A stretch of 64,000 nt of DNA from JANOAR01 sp031411235 (lineage in GTDB: Bacteria; Verrucomicrobiota; Verrucomicrobiia; Verrucomicrobiales; Verrucomicrobiaceae): assembly GCA_031411235.1 (NCBI GenBank), contig JANOAR010000253.1, positions 7,834-71,833 of the forward strand. Reading direction: 5' to 3'. Under the pieces are notes generated by a model. The model saw only the letters and a program-made list of their open reading frames with translations, did no database searches and had not been told where the DNA came from. The position numbers and the translations under genes were made by a program. Of the stretch, positions 55,732 through 63,946 are shown in pieces. How positions within the stretch are numbered: position 1 is the stretch's first letter; every line of letters begins with the position of its first letter.

Positions 55732-57045
55732 CTACCCGCGTCGTCCCTGCACGGCTAGTACGCCGTTCACGAGTTGCAGCAGGGCTTCGCGTTGGTAGGG
55801 CTTGGCCAGGGCGGCGGCGAAGCCATACTGGGCGAAGTTTTTCATCAGCGGATCATCGCGATAACCGGATGACACGATGGCGAGCAGATGCGGGTCGAGC
55901 TGGCGCAGGTAGTGGATGGTCTCGGCTCCGCTGAGGCCTTCGGGGATAGTGAGATCGAGGATCACGAGGTCGAAGGGACGGCCTTGCTGCATTGCTTCTT
56001 GGTAGCAGCGGATCGTTTCGTGGCCGTCACCCGTCTCCACGACTTCAAAGTTGTGCGTCTGCAACATGCGACGGATCACATCGCGCACGAGCAGGTCGTC
56101 CTCGAGGATGAGGATGCGTTTCGCCACAGGCTGGGTCTGCGGCTTGGGCTGCGATGCGCTGCTCACTAGGTAGTCCGTCGGCTCGCCCAGGGCATTTAGC
56201 GGCGTTATCGTCACGGCTTCCAGTGCTCGGCGAAGCTCCGTCACCGACTGGAAGCGCTGGTTGCGATCCGTCATCATCGCCTTCACCACGATGCCGTCGA
56301 ATCTCGCGTCGATGCCTGCTTTGGCCGAGGGTGGTTGCCATGAGCCACGCGGTAGTTGCCCGGTGAGCATCTGATACATCAGCACCCCGAGTGAGTAAAT
56401 ATCGGCACGGTGATCCACCTCGCGATGCGCGTCCACTTGCTCGGGCGCGGCATACTCTGGTGTGCCCATGATCATGTTGGTCTGCGTGACGATGGAGTTG
56501 ACTTGGTCGAATTTTTTGGCCAGTCCGAAGTCGGTGATTTTCACCTCGCCTTGGCGTGTCACCATGACGTTTGCGGGCTTCACATCGCGATGCACAATGC
56601 CGCGCGAGTGGGCATATTCGAGCGCGTAGCAGATCTGTGGCAGCAGCATCAGTGCGTGTTGAATCGTCAGATTTCCGGCGCGGATGATCTCGGCCAAGTC
56701 TATCCCATCGATCAGCTCCATGACGATGTACAGGTAGTCTGTGTCGATGTGCCCGTAGTCGTAGATCGCCACAATATTGGGGTGCGTGAGCAGCGCCATG
56801 GACAGCGCCTCGCGGCGGAAGCGATCTTCGAAGTTGTAGTTCGCCCCATGTCCGCATTTCAGCAGCTTCAGGGCGATGGGTCGGTTCAGGCTCACCTGCG
56901 TGCCTCGATAAACAATCCCCATGCCACCCACGCCGATGACTTTCTCTGCGGTGTAACGTCCGTGAGGAATGGCCGCCGTCACTTGCTCTGGCGAAGGTGC
57001 TGTCGGCGGTGGCACGGGGCTGGGCGCTGCTACGGGCGGTGTCAT
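55732..57045 (-). CDS. Ser/Thr protein kinase fused to a response-regulator receiver domain
   Basis: 437 residues. The PknB-type kinase has the glycine loop GVGGMG (38-43), K60, HRDVKPAN (152-159), DFG (172-174) and APE (200-202). All key residues are present. After a proline-rich hinge a receiver domain covers 310-437 with acidic pair D316-D317, phosphoacceptor D364 (VILDLTIPEG) and K415 (AKPY). No transmembrane segment was seen, so it is cytosolic. It converges with thrS (12-base gap). Signal source and partner kinase are unknown. Confidence 0.92.
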   Translation of the reverse strand: MTPPVAAPSPVPPPTAPSPEQVTAAIPHGRYTAEKVIGVGGMGIVYRGTQVSLNRPIALKLLKCGHGANYNFEDRFRREALSMALLTHPNIVAIYDYGHIDTDYLYIVMELIDGIDLAEIIRAGNLTIQHALMLLPQICYALEYAHSRGIVHRDVKPANVMVTRQGEVKITDFGLAKKFDQVNSIVTQTNMIMGTPEYAAPEQVDAHREVDHRADIYSLGVLMYQMLTGQLPRGSWQPPSAKAGIDARFDGIVVKAMMTDRNQRFQSVTELRRALEAVTITPLNALGEPTDYLVSSASQPKPQTQPVAKRILILEDDLLVRDVIRRMLQTHNFEVVETGDGHETIRCYQEAMQQGRPFDLVILDLTIPEGLSGAETIHYLRQLDPHLLAIVSSGYRDDPLMKNFAQYGFAAALAKPYQREALLQLVNGVLAVQGRRG

Positions 57046-57138
57046 GTTACGGGAGGAAAGTGAAAACGGGGCGTCTGCTAACGAGCCGCTGGGTGATTCA
57101 CCACGCTACTAAAAACTTATGCCTTGGGAGAGTGCCTG

Positions 57139-57318
57139 AGCCGTTACCATGCCGTAGAAATCTACTGCGGCTGGCTGCGACCCACCACTGCTGCGTCAGG
57201 CAGCGCTTTTTTGGGCCATCGAGTGGTAGAAACACACTCAGACCCAAAAAGCGCTGCCTTCCTTGCATTGGAGGCCCTCGCTCAGCCTCGCGACGATTTC
57301 TACGGCATGGTAACGGCT
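57139..57318. repeat. MITE-like or structured inverted-repeat element
   Basis: Perfect 24-base terminal inverted repeats (57139-57162 and 57295-57318) enclose about 130 bases that hold a second inverted repeat (GGCAGCGCTTTTTTGGG at 57199-57215, CCCAAAAAGCGCTGCC at 57243-57258). The right end coincides with the stop codon of the DUF1361 gene. No transposase is inside. Confidence 0.75.
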
Positions 57319-57998
57319 TAGCGTCCGCCTGAACTCTCGGCACGCTCTGCCTGTGGCGCACGCATCAGTTCCACAAAGCCATAACCCAGGGCCAACATCG
57401 CGGTCATAGCGCAGGTGAAGGCCCACGTCCGAGGATGCTCATGAGGCTGGATAAAACGATCCGCAATGGTTTGTAGCAGCGACCATGGATGCGTCGCGAC
57501 ATCCCAGCTATTCCAGCGCAAAAAACGCCCGAGATAGATGCCGAATGACGTGAGCATGAGCACACTCAGCACGCTCAGCCACGCCATCCACCGACTCGTG
57601 GCGTGCTCGATCATCTCATGCACATGGCGCAGGGATAGATAGCCGAGAACCATGCCTGTACCCGAGCACGAGAGAAGGAAAAACAGATCATGCCAAGGCG
57701 AGTCCGTGGACTTAGTCGTGAGATGAATAAGATCCGTCGCGACATAAGGTGCATTGGGCAAAAAAAGCAGCCATGGCAGCGCTAGCAACAGGCGGCTGCG
57801 GATGCCGCTCCAGTAGCGCATCACAAAGCTGAGGCCGAAGGGAATGCAGGCGAGAAAGATATTCCATCTCATGAATCCCCAGCGGGTCTGGCCGAGAAAA
57901 TAGTGTCGGCCATAATAGGCCACCAGACACCAAAGGATACAGGCAGAGCAGATAAACAACTCGCGACGAGCAGCAGGAGGAATCAATCGTGACAGCAT
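57318..57998 (-). CDS. DUF1361 integral membrane protein
   Basis: 226 residues with about six transmembrane segments. Family phrases RWNIFLACIPF and WLLFLPNAPYVATDLIHL are clear, and the function of DUF1361 proteins is not known. The C-terminus ends AERAESSGGR and its TAA is created at the edge of the inverted-repeat element at 57139-57318, so the native end may have been different. Confidence 0.83.
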   Translation of the reverse strand: MLSRLIPPAARRELFICSACILWCLVAYYGRHYFLGQTRWGFMRWNIFLACIPFGLSFVMRYWSGIRSRLLLALPWLLFLPNAPYVATDLIHLTTKSTDSPWHDLFFLLSCSGTGMVLGYLSLRHVHEMIEHATSRWMAWLSVLSVLMLTSFGIYLGRFLRWNSWDVATHPWSLLQTIADRFIQPHEHPRTWAFTCAMTAMLALGYGFVELMRAPQAERAESSGGR

Positions 57999-58115
57999 AA
58001 AAGTGAAGTCGGTTGTGACGGGCGAAAGTGGAGGTGGAGTGGGCTATCGTCAACGATTCGCTTTGTGAAACAAAGTTTAATTCACGCTGCCATGCGTGAA
58101 CTAATTTTCGACCCA

Positions 58116-59114
58116 CTAAAACCCATCCAATCCCGAGCTGAGCACCCCAAAGTACTCTGTCGCGAAGGACACAATGCTGTAGCCCACGTAGCCGAGGATG
58201 CAGAAGTACAGTGCCTTGGGGTAGTACTCCGCGACTCGCGCCTGGGCTTCTGCTGCCATCTCGGTTTCTGCCTCGGCCCAGCGTGCCATCTCGGTGTCCA
58301 GCCCGCCCGCCGCTTCGGCGGTCGAGATGGAGTCGGTGAAGATTTTGGGGAAGCAGTGCGTGCGGCCTAGACTTGGGGCTAGCTCCTCGCCCTCGGCTAC
58401 TCGCTTGCTGGCCGATGAGGCACCCGCTCGCAGCAGCCCGCTTTGGGACGCATCGCCTGAGAGGTGCAGACAATCGGTGATGCGCATGGAGGCGAGCAGG
58501 CCGCTGTGGAAGACTTGGCAAAAACGAGCCAGCGCCCAGTGCCTTCGCACGCTGCCGATGAGCGGCAGGTAACCGATCCATTCATCGACCCAGCGCGAGC
58601 GCTGCGCTGCTGCGGATAGCGATTTCCAGACCAGCCAAAGCACTAGCAGTGCGGCCCAAAAAAGCACCAAGCGCCAGACAATGGCATTCGTCGCGTTCAC
58701 CTCTTTGCCCATGGCCCCCAGCAAGGTTGCGCGTGAAAATTGTGGCAGCACCACCCCGGCGTGCAGCAGCAGCAGCGGGTAAACCATCGCACTGCGAGCA
58801 GCTCGCGCCCCTGCGTCCCACACGGCGAAGTAGCGTGCTAGGTGTGTGCAGGCTTCCCCCAGCCGCCCGCTGCGTTCGCCGGAGTCCAGCAGGCTCAGTT
58901 CCAGGCCCGAGGCTAGGCCACCGTGGTGCTTCCTCAGTGCTTCGGCAAAAGATAGCCGCTCATCCAAGCCGTGCTGTACGGCTTGCAAAAAGGCCCGTCG
59001 TCCAGGGCTTGGCCCTTGCCCCAGCAGTAGGGTCACCGTGCGATCCATGTGAAAGCCGGATGCTAGTAGCTTGCCCAGTTCGCGATACAGTCTTGCCTTT
59101 TCAGTGACGCTCAT
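58116..59114 (-). CDS. Type II secretion / type IV pilus inner-membrane platform protein (GspF/PilC-like)
   Basis: 332 residues from the ATG at 59114. An extension to 59156 lies inside the dispersed repeat. The N-terminal half matches T2SSF (LYRELGKLLASG, then LLDSGERSGRLGEAC). Membrane segments are AMVYPLLLLHAGVVLPQF, LVLFWAALLVLWLVW and LYFCILGYVGYSIVSF. The second F domain follows (QVFHSGLLASMRI and AGGLDTEMARWAE). It is shorter than the usual 400 residues. No other secretion genes are adjacent, so it may be an orphan. Confidence 0.8.
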   Translation of the reverse strand: MSVTEKARLYRELGKLLASGFHMDRTVTLLLGQGPSPGRRAFLQAVQHGLDERLSFAEALRKHHGGLASGLELSLLDSGERSGRLGEACTHLARYFAVWDAGARAARSAMVYPLLLLHAGVVLPQFSRATLLGAMGKEVNATNAIVWRLVLFWAALLVLWLVWKSLSAAAQRSRWVDEWIGYLPLIGSVRRHWALARFCQVFHSGLLASMRITDCLHLSGDASQSGLLRAGASSASKRVAEGEELAPSLGRTHCFPKIFTDSISTAEAAGGLDTEMARWAEAETEMAAEAQARVAEYYPKALYFCILGYVGYSIVSFATEYFGVLSSGLDGF

Positions 59115-59290
59115 GGGGGCAGGGATAAGGGGAAAGGGGAGAGGGGCAAGGGACAAGAGACAAGGAATATGGAATATGGAACAAGTGACATGAGAATGAA
59201 TTTCAAAGCGTCCCTTATGCCTCGTCCCTTATCCCTCCTGCCTTTATTCCCGAATTCGGATTTCGGGTATTGCTTTTTGGCCCTACTTTC
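59115..59290. repeat. Dispersed intergenic repeat, copy 2
   Basis: GATAAGGGG, GGGACAAGAGACAAGG, and then CGTCCCTTATCCCTCCTGC resemble the block at 4950-5079. The CGAATTCGGATTTCGGG at about 59250 belongs to the TCGGATT family also found inside the giant gene. It separates the divergent GspF-like and ribD genes. Confidence 0.55.
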
Positions 59291-59296
59291 AGCGAC

Positions 59297-60388
59297 ATGG
59301 CCGACCCACATAGCATCTACCTCAACGACCTCCGATGGATGGCCGCCGCGCTCGATCTCGCCAAGCGCGGCGTGGGCATGACCAGCCCCAATCCTCCCGT
59401 CGGAGCGGTGCTCGTGCGGGATGGCCGAGTCATCGGTGAAGGCTACCACAAGCGAGCTGGTGAAGCCCATGCCGAGGTCGAGGCCATACGCGATGCCGCT
59501 GCCCGCCATCCCCGCTTCATCGCGGGCTCCACGCTCTACATTACCCTGGAGCCCTGCTGTACGACGGGCCGCACGCCGCCTTGCACGGAGGCGATCAAAG
59601 CGGCGCGTATTGCCCGCGTCGTCTATGGCACGCGCGACCCCAATCCCTCGCATACGGGTGCGGCAGATGCGGTGCTGCTGGGGGCAAAAATCCAAGTCAC
59701 CTCCGGCATCATGGAGGTCGAGTGCAAGGAGTTGATCCGGCCCTTCGCCAAGTGGGTCACCACTGGCTTGCCCTACGTCATCGCCAAGGCGGGGCAGAGC
59801 CTTGATGGTCGTATCACCCGCCCCAGCGGTGAGTCGCCGTGGATCACCAGCGAGGCGGCACGCTCGCACGCTCGTCGCCTGCGCTCCCGAGTCGATGCGA
59901 TCATCATCGGGGCGGAAACGCTGCGCCGTGACAACCCGCTGCTGACCCTTCGCGAGGGCGACTTTACCCAGGGCAAACAACAGCCCTGGCGTGTGGTCAT
60001 GACGCGCAGTGGGGTGCTGCCGCCTGCGTCCCATTTGTTCACCGACGAGCATCGAGATCGCACCCTCGTTCTACATGGGCTCGACTTTCCTGAAGTGCTC
60101 AGGGAACTGGGTAAACTCGGCGTCCTCAGCGTCTTAGTCGAAGGCGGTGGCATCATCCTGGGCCGTGCCTTTAGCTGCCAGCTTGTGGATGAAGTCGTGT
60201 GGTACATCGCCCCCCGGCTGTGTGGAGGTGGTCGCCCGAGTATCGCTGGGCTACCACTGGAGCACTCCATTGAGTTGAATCCCGTGAAGGTGATCACCCT
60301 TGGCGATAACGTCTGCTTCACGGGCTTCCCTGTGTGGGCTGCGCCTGCTGCCGATGTGATGAACCTGCCGCCAGCGGTGCGGGGCTAG
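59297..60388 (+). CDS. ribD: Bifunctional riboflavin biosynthesis deaminase/reductase RibD
   Basis: 363 residues from the ATG at 59297. The N-terminal deaminase has the zinc site HAE (H58, E60) and PCCTTGRTPPC (C87, C96). The C-terminal reductase has GQSLDGRI, SEAARSHARRLRS and VLVEGGG. It performs two steps of riboflavin synthesis, deamination of the diaminopyrimidine and reduction of the ribosyl chain. It converges with mpl. No other rib genes are here. Confidence 0.94.
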   Translation: MADPHSIYLNDLRWMAAALDLAKRGVGMTSPNPPVGAVLVRDGRVIGEGYHKRAGEAHAEVEAIRDAAARHPRFIAGSTLYITLEPCCTTGRTPPCTEAIKAARIARVVYGTRDPNPSHTGAADAVLLGAKIQVTSGIMEVECKELIRPFAKWVTTGLPYVIAKAGQSLDGRITRPSGESPWITSEAARSHARRLRSRVDAIIIGAETLRRDNPLLTLREGDFTQGKQQPWRVVMTRSGVLPPASHLFTDEHRDRTLVLHGLDFPEVLRELGKLGVLSVLVEGGGIILGRAFSCQLVDEVVWYIAPRLCGGGRPSIAGLPLEHSIELNPVKVITLGDNVCFTGFPVWAAPAADVMNLPPAVRG

Positions 60389-60447
60389 GTTTTCACTTTT
60401 ATCAGAGCATGGGTGTTGCGGAGACTGGGGCACCTGCGGCTTAAACT

Positions 60448-61830
60448 TTAAAGCCGCTCCAGCAGCTTCTCGTGCATCCCATCAAAGCCGCCATTGCTGA
60501 AAACAATGATGACGTCACCTGTCTTTGCTTCGTTGGCTAGGCGCTCGATGATGGCCTCAGTTCCCAGCTCGTAGAAACAGGGGTGGCCTGTGGCGGACAC
60601 CTCGCGGGCCACCAGCTCAACATCCAGTCGCTCCGCCACAGGCACTTTATCCGGCATGAAGACAGGCGCGATAATGGAGGCATCGGCGTCGCTCAGGGCA
60701 GCGATCAGTTCGTTCTGCAAACAATTGCGTTTGCTCGTTGCCGAGCGCGGTTCAAACAGCGCCCAAAGCCTGCTCCCTGTGTAGCGCTGGCGCATCCCGC
60801 GCAGCGTTTCGCGGATCGCCGTAGGGTGGTGGCCGAAGTCGTCGATAACCTTGATGCCATTCTTTTCACCACGCACTTCTTGCCGACGGCGCACACCTTT
60901 GAAGGTCATCAATGCCTCGCGGATTTCCTCATCCGTGAGCCCACCGAAGCGCGCCGAACAAATCGCCATCGCCGCATTGCGCACATTAAACTCACCGATC
61001 ATCGGCAGAGAAAACGCGACGCCATTCAACTCAAACTCCGTGCTCTCGGCCTTGGCATCGGTGATGACGATGCGCACATCGCAGCCTGCATCCGTGCCTA
61101 CCGTTTGCACCGGCGCGTGCGCAGCAGCTTTTAGCGACATGGCGTTCGCATCGTCGCCATTGAGGAAGATGATGCCATTGCGCGGTACCAGATTGATCAT
61201 GCGGCGGAAGCTGAGGATGATCGCCGCGAGGTTATCAAAAATGTCGGCATGGTCGAACTCGATGTTGTTCACCACGGCGCATTCCGGCAGGTAGTGGATG
61301 AACTTGGAGCGCTTGTCGAAGTAGGCCGTATCATACTCATCGCCCTCGATGACGAAGTGCGGCGAGTCGTTGAAGCGAGCGCCGACGGTGAAATTTTCTG
61401 GCACGCCGCCGATCATGAATCCAGGAGTGCGGCCTGCGCTCTCGAATAGCCAAGCGAGCAACGAAGTGGTCGTTGTCTTGCCATGCGTGCCCGTGATGAC
61501 GAAGCTGCGCTTGCCCTGGATGACCTCGTTCTTCAGCACCTCGGTCATCGACGTGTAGCGCAGCTTGCGCTCCAGCACCGCCTCCAGCTCGGTATTGCCA
61601 CGCGAGATCGCATTGCCCACCACATACACATCGGCAGGCTCTGCGAGGTTGGCTGGCGAGTAGCCAGACATCAGCGTGATGCCCTGCTCCTCCAGCAGGG
61701 TGGACATGGGGGGGTAAACGCCGTTATCCGAGCCTGTGACGCGGTGCCCGAGTGACCGCAGAGCCATCGCGGTGGAACCCATTGCGGTGCCGCAAATGCC
61801 GATGAAATGATAGTGCGTTGCCTTTTGCAT
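60448..61830 (-). CDS. mpl: UDP-N-acetylmuramate: tripeptide ligase Mpl
   Basis: 460 residues from the ATG at 61830, matching the 450-460 residues usual for this ligase. It reattaches the recycled tripeptide L-Ala-gamma-D-Glu-mesoDAP to UDP-MurNAc in murein recycling. HFIGICGTAMGS and the P-loop GTHGKTTTTS (114-123) are present, and VRRRQEVRGEKNGIKVIDDFGHHPTAI matches the family but is quoted only in part here (VIDDFGHHPTAI). The long upstream ORF extension to 62160 is rejected because 61831-62160 is AT/GC-mixed repeat-like sequence with no conserved motif. Mpl rather than MurC is judged from the NGVYPPMS segment. Confidence 0.88.
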   Translation of the reverse strand: MQKATHYHFIGICGTAMGSTAMALRSLGHRVTGSDNGVYPPMSTLLEEQGITLMSGYSPANLAEPADVYVVGNAISRGNTELEAVLERKLRYTSMTEVLKNEVIQGKRSFVITGTHGKTTTTSLLAWLFESAGRTPGFMIGGVPENFTVGARFNDSPHFVIEGDEYDTAYFDKRSKFIHYLPECAVVNNIEFDHADIFDNLAAIILSFRRMINLVPRNGIIFLNGDDANAMSLKAAAHAPVQTVGTDAGCDVRIVITDAKAESTEFELNGVAFSLPMIGEFNVRNAAMAICSARFGGLTDEEIREALMTFKGVRRRQEVRGEKNGIKVIDDFGHHPTAIRETLRGMRQRYTGSRLWALFEPRSATSKRNCLQNELIAALSDADASIIAPVFMPDKVPVAERLDVELVAREVSATGHPCFYELGTEAIIERLANEAKTGDVIIVFSNGGFDGMHEKLLERL

Positions 61831-62153
61831 AGTCAGAGCCGCGCCGTATCCCGGCGGCGGAAGGCGCGGGTTATAGAGCAGCGAGCGCACGGGTGCAACC
61901 GTGCTGCTGAATGTTTCACATGCCCCAGCTTTTAAGGGGGTGAAGCCGCTCATGAGACCGCGCCGCGAGGCCAGCATCATCGTGCGGCCTCGCAATAGCT
62001 GAGCCGGGATCATGCAGGCAAAAACGTAACGAGGCGGGGCGAGGGGTGCCAATCCAGCCGGAGAGAAGCCCCACCGGGAGGCCTGAGCTTTACCCACAAC
62101 TTTTCGCACGTTGTGCATCCCACAAGGTGAACACAAAAAACTTTGCCGGCAGA
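61831..62153. other. Intergenic region upstream of mpl
   Basis: No gene is seen. The mpl promoter should lie here. A minus-strand reading frame continues from mpl but holds only phrases such as PLAPPRYVFACMI that look like translated repeat. The next repeat element begins at 62154. Confidence 0.4.
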
Positions 62154-62472
62154 CCAACACCGAAGGTGTTGAGGAACCTAGCCCAGGGTTGCTTCGGCGA
62201 GCCTGGGCGAGCTGGAGCTACCCTGGGTACCGCCGCATCGGCGGCGTGCGCGAACCGCTCGCTTGGCAAGGATCTGTGGTGTCCAGATGCGCTGCTCCCA
62301 GCGATGCCTGCTGGCTGGCGCGGCCTTGGCAAGGAGGGCTTCTGGCTACCGAGGAGGCTGCCTCGCGTGGGATTCGCCCGCCTGCTTCTCCTTGCGTACC
62401 CAGGGTAGCCCAGACTCGCTGAGGCTCGCTTGGGCAACCCTGGGCTCAATTCCTCAACACCGTTGGTGTTGG
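62154..62472. repeat. Long nested palindromic repeat element
   Basis: Imperfect 39-base arms (62154-62192 and 62434-62472; CCAACACC, GTGTTGAGGAA and GCCCAGGGTTGC shared) enclose further inner arms (CTACCCTGGGTAC at about 62218-62230, GTACCCAGGGTAG at about 62395-62407). The whole could fold into one long cruciform. Repeats with this CCAACACC...GTGTTGAGGAA signature are, to my knowledge, frequent between genes in Planctomycetes and Verrucomicrobia. Confidence 0.65.
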
Positions 62473-62548
62473 CACTTCGACATAGTTGGGTGAAATCGAC
62501 CTCATAAGCACGATTCATATCCACTGAAATGTGGGTAAAGCTCAGGGG

Positions 62549-62863
62549 CAGGCCACCGCCGTCCAGCCCCTCCTGAGAAAACGCTTTTCTCAGTCACCGA
62601 AATCCTTTCCGCAGTCACGGAAAGCCTTTTCTCAACTGCCCCCCGCTCAGGGGCAGTTACTTCTGGTCCAGGGGCAGTTGCCCCCGGACCAAACTCAGTT
62701 GCCCCCCGGCCAGGGGCAGTTGCCCCCAGGCCAACCTTAGTTGCCCCCGGACCAGCCGCAGTCACCGAAATCATTTCCGCAGTTGAGAAAACGCAAAACG
62801 CAGGTGCGGAAGCTCTTTTCCCGTCTAGGAAAACCCTTTCCTCAGTCCAGCCCCCGCCTCACC
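62549..62863. repeat. Array of fifteen degenerate 21-base units
   Basis: Fifteen back-to-back units of exactly 21 bases begin mostly with CAG (CAGTCACCG, CAGTTGCCC, CAGTTGAGA, CAGGTGCGG). Several contain internal dyads such as GGGGCAGTTGCCCC and GAGAAAACGCTTTTCTC. In translation this gives a 7-residue period on either strand. No confident coding evidence and no CRISPR spacers. Confidence 0.7.
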
Positions 62864-63043
62864 GCCGTCAGTGCAGCCCTAGAGCCATCAGGAAAAGAAA
62901 GCCCTTGCCCGTTTAGCAAGAAGGGTTTTTCCCTCGCACATTCGAGAAACTTCGCCCGCTAGCGCCGCCATTCCGAGCGAGATCAACGTTCCTTAGCTAC
63001 GCGCCCACTTAGTTGCGCAGCCATTCTGTCGGAAAAAAGGTGG
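62864..63043. other. Short stretch with no feature seen
   Basis: This stretch follows the 21-base array. No ORF, stem or motif with support was found. Confidence 0.3.
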
Positions 63044-63247
63044 CGTGTGAATCATGTTGCACGACATGGAAAAAGGGGTGGAAAACCTTGGCGATGAACG
63101 GAAGGTGATCATCGCTTTGGCAGTGAAGCGGGCGACGACGACGTTGGTAAAAGAGCTGAATGCCAAGCCGGAACAGTCACATTTGTATAATGAAATCGTG
63201 AAGGAAGGCGACTTGAACCACTAAAACCATGCAACATGATTCACACG
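63044..63247. repeat. Perfect 18-base inverted repeat flanking a small ORF
   Basis: CGTGTGAATCATGTTGCA at 63044-63061 pairs with TGCAACATGATTCACACG at 63230-63247. The left arm holds the ATG of the small gene at 63054 and the right arm that of the gene at 63236. Confidence 0.75.
63054..63224 (+). CDS. Small hypothetical protein (56 residues)
   Basis: The peptide starts MLHDMEKGVENLGDERKVII and ends in EIVKEGDLNH. It is rich in charged residues and predicted helical. I do not recognise it. Both ends lie within the 18-base inverted repeat, so it may belong to a small mobile or repeat unit. It stops 11 bases before the next gene. Confidence 0.45.
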   Translation: MLHDMEKGVENLGDERKVIIALAVKRATTTLVKELNAKPEQSHLYNEIVKEGDLNH

Positions 63248-63460
63248 ACCCCTTTCAGAGAATGCCCTCGTTGTGCTCAAGGAGAGTTACTTGCTGCTAC
63301 GATCAAGGTATCGGGCATTAGAGTGGTCGTGTGCGACGAATGCGATGCACTCTGGACTGATACCGAGAAGGTCGAAGCGTCAAATTTTCAAGACATGGTA
63401 CAGTTCCTGACGACGGCAGGAATTGAAGGGGCTTGGAGCGCTTTCGTGATTGAAGAGTAG
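63236..63460 (+). CDS. Small zinc-ribbon protein
   Basis: 74 residues with two C-x-x-C pairs (CPRC at 10-13 and CDEC at 33-36) that could bind one zinc ion. The body continues DALWTDTEKVE. It resembles the TFIIB-type small zinc-ribbon proteins. The start lies in the inverted repeat. Function unknown. Confidence 0.6.
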   Translation: MIHTTPFRECPRCAQGELLAATIKVSGIRVVVCDECDALWTDTEKVEASNFQDMVQFLTTAGIEGAWSAFVIEE

Positions 63461-63669
63461 CAGGTGTCAGTCGAATCATTTCTCATGATTCCAGGAATTC
63501 AGCTTAGACAAATGAACGCACGCGCCAACCAATAGCGTTCGACGCGCCAACCTATTTGGAAAAATAAAACTCAGGAAGCTGCTCGACTTATGAACACTCG
63601 ATTGGCCATGAAGCTAGGCACAAACAAGCCGCTTCCTTTTGCCGCCAAAAGTTGATTTACTGCCGCTCG

Positions 63670-63849
63670 ATGAAGTCCTGTATCGCCTTCGTGTTCGCTC
63701 TGCTTGCCGTGTCTTTCGGCGTGCAGTTGAGCGCTATCGCCATGCCGACCCGCAACGCCACTAGTGGCAGCGATGACGCCCAGTCCCGCCGCGTGCGCAA
63801 GCTGGTGGAGAGTAGTCCCGGACTTCAGTCCGGGGGTAAATGTCAGTAA
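63670..63849 (+). pseudogene. Short secreted protein truncated by a REP-like repeat
   Basis: From the ATG at 63670 a signal peptide reads MKSCIAFVFALLAVSFG, followed by about 30 polar residues. The last 12 codons (SPGLQSGG) are the translation of a REP-like hairpin at 63817-63834, so the original C-terminus was probably replaced. The remaining length is too short to assign. Confidence 0.4.
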
Positions 63850-63868
63850 ATGGGGTCTAAATGGGGTC
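63817..63868. repeat. REP-like hairpin with AAATGGGGTC direct repeats
   Basis: CCCGGACTTCAGTCCGGG (63817-63834) is a perfect 8-bp hairpin with a 2-base loop. Two AAATGGGGTC copies (63848-63857 and 63859-63868) follow, then AGGCGACAT. Such motifs are, to my knowledge, REP elements linked to REP-associated transposases. None is in the window. Confidence 0.65.
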
Positions 63869-63946
63869 AGGCGACATGAAAGCCCGTACAGCAAGAATCT
63901 GTGGCGTTTAGCAACGTAAAATCAAGCGTGGTATAGTTGGAGTGTT

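Noticed and set aside
60448..62160. Long form of Mpl of 570 residues
   Set aside because: The extra 110 residues lie in intergenic repeat-like sequence. The family start is at the ATG of MQKATHYHF.
62549..62863. CRISPR array
   Set aside because: Units are 21 bases with no alternating repeat and spacer, no leader and no cas genes.
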